From positions 1,550,001-1,614,000 of the forward strand of contig NZ_CP040504.1 of the NCBI RefSeq assembly GCF_005886145.1: DNA of 64,000 bases, written 5' to 3'. Of this stretch, positions 35,095 through 45,624 are shown one piece after another (the first letter of the stretch is position 1; each line of letters opens with the position of its first letter). This stretch comes from Neisseria sp. oral taxon 014 str. F0314. GTDB lineage: Bacteria > Pseudomonadota > Gammaproteobacteria > Burkholderiales > Neisseriaceae. The notes beneath the pieces are model-generated. The model saw nothing but the letters and a program-made list of their open reading frames with translations. It searched no databases and was not told where the DNA came from. The position numbers were made by a program, and so were the translations under genes.

Positions 35095-36099
35095 CTAGAT
35101 TTTAGTCGCAAAATATTTCAAAGTGCGGACCAACTGGCAGGTATAAGACATTTCATTATCATACCAAGCCACAGTTTTGACCAACTGTTTGTCGCCTACG
35201 TTTATCACGCGTGTTTGAGTGGCGTCAAACAAAGAACCTTCTTCCATACCGATTACGTCGGAAGAAACTAACTGTTCTTCGGTATAACCGTAAGATTCGC
35301 TGACGGCCGCTTTCATCGCCGCATTGATTTCTTCTTTGGTAACGGGGCGTTCCAGTACGGATACCAATTCGGTCAGCGAACCGGTAGCCACCGGCACGCG
35401 CTGGGCGGAACCGTCCAATTTACCGTTCAATTCAGGGATGACCAAACCAATGGCTTTGGCAGCGCCGGTACTGTTCGGCACAATATTCAGCGAAGCGGCA
35501 CGGGCGCGACGCAGATCGCCTTTGCGGTGTGGAGCATCCAAAGTATTTTGGTCGCCGGTAAAGGCGTGAATGGTTGTCATCAAACCTTCGACGATACCGA
35601 ATTCGCGCTGCAATACCGCAGCCATCGGCGCCAAGCAGTTGGTGGTGCAGGAAGCGGCCGAAATCACGGTTTCGCTACCGTCCAACGTATTTTGGTTCAC
35701 ACCGTATACAATCGTTTTCACGTCATTACCGCCAGGAGCAGAAATCACTACCTTGCGTGCGCCTGCGCGGATATGGGCTTCGGCTTTGGTTTTGCTGGTG
35801 AAAAAACCGGTACATTCCAATACCACATCGACACCCAGTTCGCCCCAAGGCAATTCCTCCGGATTAGGTTTGGCAAATACTTTGATTTCTTTGCCATCTA
35901 CAACAATCGCATCTTCTTTCAATTCGACGGCGCCTTGAAAACGACCTTGGGTGCTGTCGTATTTGAACAAGTGCAGCAACATTTCTGCCGGCGTCAAATC
36001 ATTTACGGCGACAACTTCGATACCTTCCGTTTTTATGATTTGGCGTAAGGCCAGACGTCCGATACGGCCGAAGCCGTTAATTGCAACTTTAATGCTCAT
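35095..36099 (-). CDS. gapA: Glyceraldehyde-3-phosphate dehydrogenase
   Basis: A phosphorylating glyceraldehyde-3-phosphate dehydrogenase of 334 residues. The Rossmann start [19 protein letters not shown], the catalytic cysteine in [12 protein letters not shown], the paired histidine region in [17 protein letters not shown] and the C-terminal [16 protein letters not shown] are all present. The start follows TAGGAG. Neisseria usually carry two gap genes, and which one this is cannot be settled here. The gene is on the left side of a long DnaA-box-rich gap. Confidence 0.97.
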   Translation of the reverse strand: MSIKVAINGFGRIGRLALRQIIKTEGIEVVAVNDLTPAEMLLHLFKYDSTQGRFQGAVELKEDAIVVDGKEIKVFAKPNPEELPWGELGVDVVLECTGFFTSKTKAEAHIRAGARKVVISAPGGNDVKTIVYGVNQNTLDGSETVISAASCTTNCLAPMAAVLQREFGIVEGLMTTIHAFTGDQNTLDAPHRKGDLRRARAASLNIVPNSTGAAKAIGLVIPELNGKLDGSAQRVPVATGSLTELVSVLERPVTKEEINAAMKAAVSESYGYTEEQLVSSDVIGMEEGSLFDATQTRVINVGDKQLVKTVAWYDNEMSYTCQLVRTLKYFATKI

Positions 36100-36585
36100 T
36101 TTGTATTCTCCTAAGGTTTAGAAGGGAAAAGAATATTTTCAGTCCATTGTAGCCTGAAATAAAACTACTACCTAGTATTACATTGATTCCTGACCGGTTT
36201 CCGTTTGATTGGAAAACTTTTAAAGGAGGCCGTCTGAAAAAGATAAGCCGGTTTTAATTTTTAAATTTTGAAATAAATATTATGATTTGGATGAATCAGG
36301 ACCATATTTGTGGATAACGAAACATTATTTTATATAAACAAAAAGATATATTACCATTAAAGTATAGTGCAATCCCTATTTTCCGTGAAGTGCAATTTGG
36401 GATAACTTTGCATTGAGACAAAAATCTGTGGATAACACCAAGTTTATCTACATGTGAATCCTTAATTGTTCAGACGGCCTATTATTTGATTCGGCTGACG
36501 ATAAGTAAATTCTATGAAAAATAATAGATGATTGGTTCCAATTTATCGTATTATCCGCACATAAATTATTGAAAGAAGCAAAAAT
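36100..36585. other. Candidate replication origin segment A (AT-rich, DnaA boxes)
   Basis: A 486-base gap between divergent gapA and lpxC, with no gene. It contains perfect DnaA boxes (TGTGGATAA) at 36309-36317 and 36427-36435, one-mismatch boxes at 36444-36452 (TTATCTACA) and 36551-36559 (TTATCCGCA), and strongly AT-rich runs at about 36250-36360. Two single DUS copies lie at its edges. Another perfect box lies inside lpxC (36852-36860). Confidence 0.55.
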
Positions 36586-37503
36586 ATGTTGCAAAGAACC
36601 CTTGCCAAATCTATCAACGTAACCGGCGTCGGCCTGCATTCGGGCGAACGGGTCGCGCTTACCCTCCACCCTGCGGCAGAAAACAGCGGCATTGCTTTCC
36701 GCCGTACTGATTTAGACGGCAAACAAGGCGAAATTATCCGGCTGAGTCCGTATCTGATTAACGATACACGCCTGTCATCCACCGTTGTAACCGAAGACGG
36801 CGTCCGCGTCGGTACCATCGAACACATCATGTCCGCATTGTCGGCCTACGGTGTGGATAACTGCCTCATCGAATTGAACGCGCCCGAAATTCCGATTATG
36901 GACGGCTCCAGCCTGCCGTTCATTTATCTTTTGCAAGACGCGGGAATCATCGATCAAAAAGCGCAGAAACGGTTTTTGAAAATTCTCAAACCCGTAGAAA
37001 TCAAAGAAACCGGCAAATGGGTGCGTTTTACTCCTTACGACGGCTTCAAAGTAACGCTGACCATTGAATTCGACCATCCCGTGTTCAACCGCAGTGCACC
37101 GACGTTTGAAATCGACTTCGCCGGAAAATCCTATATCGACGAAATCGCCCGCGCCCGCACCTTTGGTTTTATGCAGGAAGTCGAACTGATGCGCGCCCAC
37201 AATCTCGGTTTGGGCGGCAACCTGAGCAACGCCATCGTCATCGACGACACCGACGTTCTGAATCCGGAAGGCCTACGTTATCCCGACGAGTTCGTCCGCC
37301 ATAAGATTTTGGACGCCATCGGCGACTTATATATCGTCGGCCACCCGATTATCGGTGCATTCGAAGGCTATAAATCAGGCCATGCCATCAACAACGCTCT
37401 GTTGCGTGCGATTTTGGCCGACGAATCATGTTATGAATGGGTGGAATTTCCAAACGATGCTGACCTGCCTTCAGCTTTTCACGAGCTGCCCAGCGTCGCC
37501 TGA
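36586..37503 (+). CDS. lpxC: UDP-3-O-acyl-N-acetylglucosamine deacetylase
   Basis: LpxC is the zinc deacetylase that commits UDP-acyl-GlcNAc to lipid A synthesis. The 305-residue product begins MLQRTLAKSINVTGVGLHSGE, has the zinc/active-site stretch TIEHIMSALSAYGVDNCLIE, the DGSSLPF loop, RHKILDAIGDLYIVGHPIIG with the second His/Asp zinc ligands, and GHAINNALLRAI near the end. The start follows AAAGAAG. It is the first plus-strand gene after the origin-like gap, and an FKBP gene converges on it. Confidence 0.97.
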   Translation: MLQRTLAKSINVTGVGLHSGERVALTLHPAAENSGIAFRRTDLDGKQGEIIRLSPYLINDTRLSSTVVTEDGVRVGTIEHIMSALSAYGVDNCLIELNAPEIPIMDGSSLPFIYLLQDAGIIDQKAQKRFLKILKPVEIKETGKWVRFTPYDGFKVTLTIEFDHPVFNRSAPTFEIDFAGKSYIDEIARARTFGFMQEVELMRAHNLGLGGNLSNAIVIDDTDVLNPEGLRYPDEFVRHKILDAIGDLYIVGHPIIGAFEGYKSGHAINNALLRAILADESCYEWVEFPNDADLPSAFHELPSVA

Positions 37504-37520
37504 TGTATCGTTTGAACGGA

Positions 37521-37563
37521 AAAAGGCCGTCTGAAACGGAATAATCTGTTTCAGATGGCCTTT
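37521..37563. terminator. DUS terminator between lpxC and the FKBP gene, one arm mutated
   Basis: AAGGCCGTCTGAAAC pairs with a copy reading GTTTCAGATGGCCTT, which keeps a G-U pair in RNA. Confidence 0.7.
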
Positions 37564-37579
37564 AGGCTTGCATCAAACC

Positions 37580-37906
37580 TTAATCATATACTTTCAACAA
37601 TTCTACTTCAAAAACCAAAGTGGCATTCGGCGGAATCACGCCGCCCGCTCCACGCGCACCGTATCCCATCTCTGCCGGAATAGTCAGCTTGCGACGGCCG
37701 CCTTCCTTCATACCGCCGAAACCTTCGTCCCAGCCCTGAATCACTTGGCCGACGCCTAAAGTAATGGTCAACGGCTGGCGCCGATCCAAACTCGAATCGA
37801 ATTTGGTGCCGTCTTCCAGCCAACCGGTATAGTGGACGGTAATCTCTTTACCTTTGACGGCTTCTTTGCCGGAACCTTCCTGTAAGTCTTCGATAATCAA
37901 ACTCAT
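37580..37906 (-). CDS. FKBP-type peptidyl-prolyl isomerase
   Basis: A 108-residue single FKBP domain without signal peptide, so cytosolic as read here. The conserved FKBP core is complete: [63 protein letters not shown] and [16 protein letters not shown]. The residues lining the FK506 pocket (Tyr, Phe, Asp, Val-Ile, Trp, Tyr, Phe) are kept. The start follows AAGGA. It catalyses proline isomerisation in proteins; client proteins are unknown. Confidence 0.95.
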   Translation of the reverse strand: MSLIIEDLQEGSGKEAVKGKEITVHYTGWLEDGTKFDSSLDRRQPLTITLGVGQVIQGWDEGFGGMKEGGRRKLTIPAEMGYGARGAGGVIPPNATLVFEVELLKVYD

Positions 37907-37965
37907 GGTTTTTCCTTGATATTTTCCGCTAATCGGGTGAAAGAAGACGTCAGGTTAGCATATTT

Positions 37966-38196
37966 TCAACCGCAGTTCACGCATTGGTGTAGCGGTCCGG
38001 CCGATTCCTGCCGTTTACCGTTTTTCCTTATTTCATAGCGGTTCCATACTTTTTCGTGAAAATAAAAAACGACGGTATTGGCCATAGGTTCGATTAAAGC
38101 GACTGCACCGGAAATACCGATACTGCCGGTCAGGGAATATGAAACACCAAATGCAACGCTGAAGTGTAAAACGGCAAAAGTTATGGTTTTCAACAT
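37966..38196 (-). CDS. DUF2061 small membrane protein
   Basis: A 76-residue protein with two hydrophobic helices (about 3-20 and 26-45) and the DUF2061 pattern: LKTITFAVLHFSVAF, SLTGSIGISGAVALIEPMANTVVFYFHEKVWNRYE. A basic tail ends with Cys-Val-Asn-Cys-Gly, a CxxC pair not typical of the domain. The function is unknown. It lies upstream of the FKBP gene, 59 bases away, on the same strand. Confidence 0.8.
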   Translation of the reverse strand: MLKTITFAVLHFSVAFGVSYSLTGSIGISGAVALIEPMANTVVFYFHEKVWNRYEIRKNGKRQESAGPLHQCVNCG

Positions 38197-38415
38197 GATA
38201 TGTTTCCTATCTGTTTCCGGACGGCTTTTAAACTAAAAACAGGCCGTCTGAATGGTTATTTATTACAAAAATAATAGTAATTATTCTCGAATGGGGACAG
38301 TTGATTGTATTTATACTATTTTAGTTTATAGCTATTATTTTATAAAAATAAATAGTATTAATTAAATAACATCCCATTAGCGGGATATGTTGTGGATAAT
38401 TTTGTGTACAATCAG

Positions 38416-38447
38416 AAAGGCCGTCTGAAAAATTTTCAGACGGCCTT
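38416..38447 (-). terminator. Inverted DUS pair downstream of gnd
   Basis: AAGGCCGTCTGAAAA and complement with almost no loop. Confidence 0.65.
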
Positions 38448-38551
38448 ATTATTTATATGTTTATCAAAAGGATAATATTGTTACGACATTCAAAGAAAAA
38501 CGAAAATCCTGTGGAAATATTTACCGAAAAATTTGTGGATAAAATAAAAAA

Positions 38552-38573
38552 CCGTCCGAAATACGTTCGGACG
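38552..38573 (-). terminator. Hairpin of altered DUS after gnd
   Basis: CCGTCCGAA and TTCGGACGG face each other across ATAC. Both arms carry the same change from DUS, so pairing is kept. Confidence 0.7.
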
Positions 38574-38592
38574 GCTGCTGCAATGTAACTTA

Positions 38593-40041
<1,449 letters not shown>

Positions 40042-40509
40042 CTTGACTACTCCGTTACTAGATTGTTTATAGGCTGTAACTCTACTTCATTTACATTTGT
40101 TTAACAATCATTAACTATTTAATTTTTTGAAAAGATGGGTTTACGTTTAAAAGAATGCTCCAGCAGAGTAATGGTTTGAATATAACTAGAATTTAAAATA
40201 TAAAAAGATTTTGATATTGAGTGTATCCCTGTTTTGTGGATAAGTTTTAAAAACCTTATTTTTCAAATTATTAGCTGGTAAATTTTGCTTGGGACAATTC
40301 ATACCGGACATTGTTAAAAAATGTGGATGATTTTGGTTTTGGCCGAAATGCTGTGTATAAGTCAGGCAGTTCCCACAGTAAGGAACCGTTTTATCCTTAG
40401 CTCCTGAAAATCTTTTCATGTATAGTTTCAAGACGGGTTAGTGTTTGTTACAGTCGTCAATCAAATGTGCCGACTGATTTTAAAAGGCCGTCTGAAAATT
40501 GGAGAAAAC
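40042..40509. other. Gene-free gap between gnd and ggt with DnaA boxes
   Basis: A 468-base AT-rich stretch between divergent genes. A perfect DnaA box lies at 40235-40243, with one-mismatch boxes at 40322-40330 (TGTGGATGA) and 40352-40360 (TGTGTATAA). A DUS lies about 20 bases before the ggt start. No gene is supported. Confidence 0.6.
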
Positions 40510-42267
40510 ATGAAATATTCTTTCTTATTGAAAAATACATTGGCTGCATTGGTTTTAGCGGCCTGTGCACAATATTCCGCAGAGCCGCTGCCTTCTGTTG
40601 CGGCGGAGAGTCATGCGCCGGAGCAGGGCACGGGTCTGACCGAACAGAAACTGGTGTATGCCAAAGACTTTATGGCGGCTTCGGCCAATCCGTTGGCGAC
40701 TGAAGCGGGTTACGAAATATTGAAACGCGGCGGCAGTGCGATTGACGCGATGATTGCCATGCAGACCACGCTGGGCCTGACCGAGCCGCAGTCTTCCGGT
40801 TTGGGCGGCGGCGCATTTCTGGTGTATTGGGACAACAAGGCGAAAAAACTGACGACGTTTGATGCCCGCGAAACGGCGCCGAAAGCGGCGACGCCGGAGC
40901 TTTTTTTGGATGAAAACGGCAAACCGATGGACTTTATGAATGCGGTGGTCGGCGGCCGTTCGGTCGGCGTGCCTGGGATTCCGAAGCTGCTGGAAGATGT
41001 CCACAAGCGTTACGGCAAATTGCCGTGGGCAAGTTTGTTCGGCAAACCGATAGAATTAGCGGAGAAAGGCTTTGCCGTATCGCCTCGGATGGCGAAATCC
41101 ATCGAACAGAACCGGCAGTATTTGCAGCGTTATCCGCAGACCGCCGCTTATTTCCTGCCGGAGGGCAAACCGCTGGCGGCGGGTACCGTTTTGAAAAATC
41201 CCGAGTTTGCAGCTTCCGTCCGCCTGCTGGCACAAAAGGGCAGTGCGCCTTTTTACACCGGCAAGCCGGCGCGGAATATGGTGAAGGCCGTTACCGGCGC
41301 GCGCGATAATCCGGGGAAAATCAGTCTGGCGGATTTCAAAAACTACCGCGTCATCGAGCGTACGCCCGTATGTGCGCCTTATCGAGAATACGAAGTCTGC
41401 GGCATGGGCGCGCCGAGTTCGGGTGCGATTGCCTTGGGTGAAATTTTGGGCATTCTGCAAAATCAGGATATGAAAACGCTTGGCGCGGACAATATCCACA
41501 GTTGGCGCTGGATAGGCGATGCTTCGCGGGTGGCGTTTGCCGACCGTGATTATTATGTAGGCGATCCTGCATTCGTCAATGTTCCGACCGAAACACTAAT
41601 CGGGCAGCCCTACCTGAAAACGCGCGCCGGAGCAATCCGCGGTACCGATAAGGCGTTGCCGAAAGTCGAGGCGGGCAGGTTCGGGGCTTTGGCGGCGGGC
41701 AAGGCGGTTGAACTGCCGTCCACCAGTCATCTGGTGATTGTGGACAAAGAAGGCAATGTGGTTTCGATGACCACTTCGATTGAAAACGCTTTCGGTTCGA
41801 CACTGATGGCCAACGGCTACCTGCTCAATAACGAGTTGACCGATTTCGCCTTCAACCCAGCAGGCGAAGACGGCAAAACGGTGGCCAACAGCGTGGCGGG
41901 TGGCAAGCGGCCGCGTTCTTCGATGGCGCCGACCATCGTGATGAAAAACGGCAAGCCTTATCTGGCGGTCGGTTCGCCCGGCGGCAGCCGCATCATCGGT
42001 TTCGTCGCCAAAACGCTGGTGGCCCATATCGATTGGGGCATGGATATTCAGACGGCCATTTCGCTGCCGAACATGCTCAACCGCGGCAGCACATATGAAA
42101 TCGAGGAAAAAACCGCCGCCGCCGCTAAAGCGCCCGCTTTGGAGCAGTTGGGTTATAAAGTCCAGGTGCGCGACCTGAATTCGGGCGTGCAGGGCATCGT
42201 TATCGGTAAAAACGGTTTGCAAGGCGGTGCCGACCCGCGCCGCGAAGGCAAAGTGATGGGTGATTAA
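40510..42267 (+). CDS. ggt: Gamma-glutamyltransferase lipoprotein
   Basis: GGT cleaves glutathione and other gamma-glutamyl compounds, releasing amino acids. The 585-residue product has a lipoprotein signal ending LAAC (about Cys18), unlike the soluble periplasmic E. coli form. The proenzyme cleavage point is the threonine in LPSTSHLVIVD, which becomes the nucleophile of the small subunit. GSPGGSRI near the C-terminus is the second substrate motif. I start at ATG 40510 with GGAG five bases before it. A comparable lipoprotein GGT is known in the meningococcus. Confidence 0.95.
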   Translation: MKYSFLLKNTLAALVLAACAQYSAEPLPSVAAESHAPEQGTGLTEQKLVYAKDFMAASANPLATEAGYEILKRGGSAIDAMIAMQTTLGLTEPQSSGLGGGAFLVYWDNKAKKLTTFDARETAPKAATPELFLDENGKPMDFMNAVVGGRSVGVPGIPKLLEDVHKRYGKLPWASLFGKPIELAEKGFAVSPRMAKSIEQNRQYLQRYPQTAAYFLPEGKPLAAGTVLKNPEFAASVRLLAQKGSAPFYTGKPARNMVKAVTGARDNPGKISLADFKNYRVIERTPVCAPYREYEVCGMGAPSSGAIALGEILGILQNQDMKTLGADNIHSWRWIGDASRVAFADRDYYVGDPAFVNVPTETLIGQPYLKTRAGAIRGTDKALPKVEAGRFGALAAGKAVELPSTSHLVIVDKEGNVVSMTTSIENAFGSTLMANGYLLNNELTDFAFNPAGEDGKTVANSVAGGKRPRSSMAPTIVMKNGKPYLAVGSPGGSRIIGFVAKTLVAHIDWGMDIQTAISLPNMLNRGSTYEIEEKTAAAAKAPALEQLGYKVQVRDLNSGVQGIVIGKNGLQGGADPRREGKVMGD

Positions 42268-42286
42268 GTTTTTGAAAAAAAGAAAT

Positions 42287-42335
42287 AAAAGGTCGTCTGA
42301 AAATGGGAAAACGCTTCCCGTTTCAGACGGCCTTT
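42287..42335 (+). terminator. Mixed-dialect DUS terminator after ggt
   Basis: One arm is AAAAGGTCGTCTGAAA (T variant), the other TTTCAGACGGCCTTT, giving one G-U pair. Confidence 0.75.
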
Positions 42336-42543
42336 CCAATGCCGTGCAAATATATGAACGAGTAAAATTACATTTCTATGGAATAAATTATATGCCCATG
42401 AAATATAAAGATAAAATAAACTGTAATAAACAGTTAATTATAGAAATGAAGATGAACTTTCTTCGTTTCTTTCTTTCTTACAGCCATGTACCGAGAAAGG
42501 TGCATTAAGTGTTTTAATTACTAAAGTAAGAAGGATATTGATT

Positions 42544-42777
42544 ATGAAAAAATTTGCAGCATTGTTGTCTTTGGCCGTATTGTCCGCTTCTGTAATGGCT
42601 GCTCCGGTTGCTAAAAAAGCCGAGCACAAAGGCAAATCTAAAGCCAAAGTTGAAAAAGTAGAATCTGCAAAAACCCAAAGCGGTGCGGCTGAATCAGGTC
42701 TGAACGACCAATCTGCTACTACCGGTACTGCCACTCCTGCTCCCGCTGCTCCGGGTGCTGCCAGCGCAGTTAAATAA
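42544..42777 (+). CDS. Small secreted Ala/Lys/Pro-rich protein
   Basis: A 77-residue product with a strong Sec signal (MKKFAALLSLAVLSASVMA, cleavage near 19). The mature 58 residues are a Lys-rich segment (KKAEHKGKSKAKVEKVESAK) followed by a Ser/Thr/Ala/Pro-rich tail, so it is probably unstructured. I start at ATG 42544, ten bases after AAGGA. Two cassettes of opposite charge could bind nucleic acid or peptidoglycan, but that is speculation. A real terminator follows at 42861. Confidence 0.75.
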   Translation: MKKFAALLSLAVLSASVMAAPVAKKAEHKGKSKAKVEKVESAKTQSGAAESGLNDQSATTGTATPAPAAPGAASAVK

Positions 42778-42860
42778 TGCCGGATGATGGAATTTCAAAA
42801 AATGCTGTTTCCGGTTTGAATCCGGCTTCAAACACTTTTTAAAATTTCATCGAGAATATA

Positions 42861-42888
42861 AAAAACCTGCCTTCGGGCGGGTTTTTTA
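42861..42888 (+). terminator. Rho-independent terminator with TTCG loop
   Basis: An AACCTGCC-TTCG-GGCGGGTT stem followed by a T run, about 85 bases past the small secreted gene. Confidence 0.85.
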
Positions 42889-43035
42889 TGTTTCTGGCTT
42901 TTCAGACGGCCTCTTGCGGATTTTGCGGCCGTCTGATTCCGCAGGAGTATAATGGGCGGCTCTGAACCCTGCGGAGGCCGTCTGAAAATTCGTGCCGCCC
43001 GCTTGATAAACCCATCACACGCAAAGCTGCCGAAA

Positions 43036-43947
43036 ATGACCCGCCCGCCGTCCGAAGAATACCGAAAAGGTTTGATTTATGCGTTTTCCTGTTATCTGTT
43101 GTGGGGGCTGTTTCCGCTTTATTGGTTCCCGATTACGCACAGCGGTATGGGGGCGGATCAGATTCTCGCGCAACGTATCTGCTGGTCGGCGGTGTTTTCC
43201 TCGGCCGTACTGCTGCTGATGCGGCAGGCGGGACCGCTGCTGAGGGCCGTGCGCGACCGCAGGCTGCTGCTGGCGTTTGTCTGTTCGGCGGCGGCGATTT
43301 CGGTAAACTGGCTGGTTTATCTGTGGGCGATTACTCATGACCATGTGCTTGATGCAAGTCTGGGCTATTTTATTGCGCCGCTGGTGAATGTTTTGCTGGG
43401 ACGGATATTTTTCAAGGAAAAACTCGGCTTTGTTCAGATTGCGGCGGTATTGCTGGCGGTAACGGGGATTCTATGGCTGGCCGTTCCCGCCGGACGGCTG
43501 CCGTGGGTGTCGTTATTATTGGCGGCAAGTTTCGGCGTGTACGGGCTGTTGCGCAAACTTGCACCGTTGGACGCATTGTCGGGAATGACGCTGGAAACGT
43601 TGCTGATGCTGCCGTTTGCGTTGGGTTATCTGGGTCTCAAGGCGGCGCAGGGCGGTTTGGTGTTCGGCGGTCTTGGCGCCGTACCTATGGCGGTGCTGAT
43701 TGGTTCGGGTGCGGTAACGGTCGTCCCCTTATTGATGTTCGCGGCGGCGGCCAAACGGATTGCCTTGGGCGATTTGGGCATGATTCAGTACATTTCGCCG
43801 TCGATACAGTTTTTCCTTGGGCTGACCCTGTTCGGCGAAGCGTTCAGCACGCAGCGTTTTGCCGGTTATCTTTGGGTGTGGCTGGGCGTGGCGGTTTATG
43901 TATACGGTGTGGTTCGAACGGGGAAAAAACGCAATAAGGCCGTCTGA
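43036..43947 (+). CDS. rarD: RarD-type EamA transporter
   Basis: A 303-residue inner-membrane protein with about ten hydrophobic helices in two EamA repeats. The N-terminal RKGLIYAFSCYLLWGLFPLYW, the ILAQRICWS loop, and the late QYISPSIQFFLGLTLFGEAF match the RarD group of small-molecule exporters. Despite the old name (chloramphenicol-sensitive), the substrate is not known. I start at the ATG at 43036. The stop TGA is inside a DUS (GCC GTC TGA), and the terminator overlaps the last codons. Confidence 0.88.
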   Translation: MTRPPSEEYRKGLIYAFSCYLLWGLFPLYWFPITHSGMGADQILAQRICWSAVFSSAVLLLMRQAGPLLRAVRDRRLLLAFVCSAAAISVNWLVYLWAITHDHVLDASLGYFIAPLVNVLLGRIFFKEKLGFVQIAAVLLAVTGILWLAVPAGRLPWVSLLLAASFGVYGLLRKLAPLDALSGMTLETLLMLPFALGYLGLKAAQGGLVFGGLGAVPMAVLIGSGAVTVVPLLMFAAAAKRIALGDLGMIQYISPSIQFFLGLTLFGEAFSTQRFAGYLWVWLGVAVYVYGVVRTGKKRNKAV

Positions 43948-43977
43948 AACGGATTATCGCGTTTCAGACGGCCTTTG
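43935..43977. terminator. DUS terminator overlapping the rarD stop
   Basis: AAGGCCGTCTGAAACG and complement. The first arm contains the rarD stop codon, and the second lies before the end of the DegV gene, so it serves both strands. Confidence 0.8.
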
Positions 43978-43991
43978 CACGGATTGGAAAT

Positions 43992-44876
43992 TCAGTCTTT
44001 AATCCGTTCCACCATGCCGATGCCGATGCAGTCGAAACCGACATGTACCGCCACCACCGGCGACACGGGCACGCCGTCGCCCAGGCGCAAACCGGTTTGG
44101 TTGTGGAAACGGTTGGCGAAATGATGGTAAAACTCGGGGCTGCCGGAATAAAGTCCGGCCAAGACGAAATCGCCGCTGTCTTTGCCGCGCATGGCCTGCA
44201 TAACCGAGAGAATCACCGCGTCCATCATTTCGTCGATGTCCGATACCGAACCGACGCGCGTCAGCTCGTTGTCGGTAAAGCGCAATACCGTTTTCAGACC
44301 CAGCCAGTCGCTCAAACGCGCACCCATGCGCGCCACCGTGCCATTGACCACCAGCGGGCGGGTGGAAGGGATGCCGAAAAAAATGTTGCAGCGCGGTTTG
44401 AGCCGTTCCAGATACGTTATGATTTCGGGCGGCCTTTTGCCTTCCCTGAGCAGGCGCAACGCTTCCAATGCGAAATAGCCTTCCGGCATACAGCACATGC
44501 CCGTGTCTACCACATAAATCTTTAATTCTTTGTATTCCCGCGCTATTTTTCGGATAACTTCAGCAGTGTCGCTCAACCTGCTGCCGAGGGTGGTGATGAT
44601 GGCTTCGTGGTAGCCTTGTTCGATTAAATATTGAAATGTGTGCGACAGCGTTTCCTGTGTCGGCGGTATGGTTCTGACTTTTTCGTTCAAATGGTTTTTA
44701 CGCCAGCCGCAATACTGCGCGTTGTTCACTTCCAAACCGTCGGCCGCCACCCGACCTTCCATTTCCACACCCAGATGCAGAATCTGAATCGGGCTGTCGC
44801 GGTCTAAAATATCCGACAGCGAGCTGGTCGAGGTGGATAATACCGCGCAACGGTAGAGCGCATACGAACCCTGCAT
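43992..44876 (-). CDS. DegV-family fatty-acid-binding-like protein
   Basis: A 294-residue protein with the two-domain DegV layout: an N-terminal TSTSSLSD region in place of the usual DSTADL, then LGVEMEGRVAADG, TTLGSRLSDTAEVIRKIA (the conserved S-G-T-like stretch is altered), VVDTGMCCMPEGYFALEALRL, and a second domain ending HVGFDCIGIGMVERI. DegV proteins (FakB-type) bind fatty acids for a kinase in Gram-positives; no FakA-like kinase is seen here. This is a divergent member. The start has a strong GGGAG ribosome-binding site. Confidence 0.85.
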   Translation of the reverse strand: MQGSYALYRCAVLSTSTSSLSDILDRDSPIQILHLGVEMEGRVAADGLEVNNAQYCGWRKNHLNEKVRTIPPTQETLSHTFQYLIEQGYHEAIITTLGSRLSDTAEVIRKIAREYKELKIYVVDTGMCCMPEGYFALEALRLLREGKRPPEIITYLERLKPRCNIFFGIPSTRPLVVNGTVARMGARLSDWLGLKTVLRFTDNELTRVGSVSDIDEMMDAVILSVMQAMRGKDSGDFVLAGLYSGSPEFYHHFANRFHNQTGLRLGDGVPVSPVVAVHVGFDCIGIGMVERIKD

Positions 44877-45100
44877 AAAATCTCCCTATTTATAAATTAT
44901 GCATGAATCAAATAAATGGTAGATTTTTATGATAAACGGCATTAGTCGTTTTGTCTATAATAGGTAATACAAATCTGCCGTTTTTGCCTTATCAAAAGCC
45001 GATTGGCCGGATTTGTCCTGATGAGGCCGTCTGAAAACGCGTTTCGGCGGCGTAACGCGGGCTTTGCGGTATAATCCGCCCAAACACAAGGATAACACCT

Positions 45101-45589
45101 ATGCAGAAAATCACCCTTATCGCCGCCTGCGCTCCCGACCGCTGCATCGGCATCGGCAACGCCATGCCGTGGCATCTGCCCGAAGATTTCGCCTTTTTCA
45201 AAAGCTATACTTTGGGCAAACCCGTGATTATGGGCCGGAAAACGTGGGAATCGCTGCCGAAGAAGCCGCTGCTGGGCAGAAGGAATATTGTTATCAGCCG
45301 CCGGCCGGATTATCCGGCGGCCGGAGCGGAACTTGCATACGGTTTGAAAGAAGCGTTTGCATTGTGTGCCGGAGCGGAAGAAATCATCGTGATGGGCGGG
45401 GCGCAGATTTACGCGCAGGCCCTGCCGTTCGCAACCGATTTGCGGATTACCGAAGTGGATGTTCAAGTAACGAACGGCGATGCGTTTTTTCCCGAATTTT
45501 CCGCCGAACAGTGGCGGGAAACCGCCCGCGAGCAACATGTCGGCGCGGAAGGGATACGGTATGCGTTTGTGCATTACCGGTGTAGATAA
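45101..45589 (+). CDS. folA: Dihydrofolate reductase
   Basis: Reduces dihydrofolate to tetrahydrofolate with NADPH; the target of trimethoprim. The 162-residue product has MQKITLIAACAPDRCIGIGNAMPWHLPEDFAFFK with the active-site Asp in LPED, GRKTWESLP, IVISRRPDY, and VMGGAQIYAQALP with the NADPH-binding GG. Length is normal and no chromosomal resistance change can be judged by eye. It converges with a GNAT gene. Confidence 0.97.
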   Translation: MQKITLIAACAPDRCIGIGNAMPWHLPEDFAFFKSYTLGKPVIMGRKTWESLPKKPLLGRRNIVISRRPDYPAAGAELAYGLKEAFALCAGAEEIIVMGGAQIYAQALPFATDLRITEVDVQVTNGDAFFPEFSAEQWRETAREQHVGAEGIRYAFVHYRCR

Positions 45590-45624
45590 AGGTGGGCAGA
45601 AGATAAAGTTCAGACGGCCTGTTT

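Larger units (their letters stand above)
38197..38592. other. Candidate replication origin segment B (very AT-rich, DnaA boxes)
   Basis: A 396-base gene-free gap between gnd and the DUF2061 gene. A long A/T tract runs from about 38260 to 38372, directly followed by a perfect DnaA box at 38391-38399, and a second perfect box is at 38534-38542. Two hairpins (38416-38447 and 38552-38573) are gnd terminators. The box next to an AT tract looks like an unwinding element. Confidence 0.55.

Noticed and set aside
36398..36406. TTGGGATAA as a further DnaA box
   Set aside because: Two differences from the consensus; not counted among boxes.
42952..43035. N-terminal extension of rarD
   Set aside because: The extra 28 residues include a translated DUS (RLKIRAAR) and lack conservation; the ATG at 43036 begins the EamA pattern.
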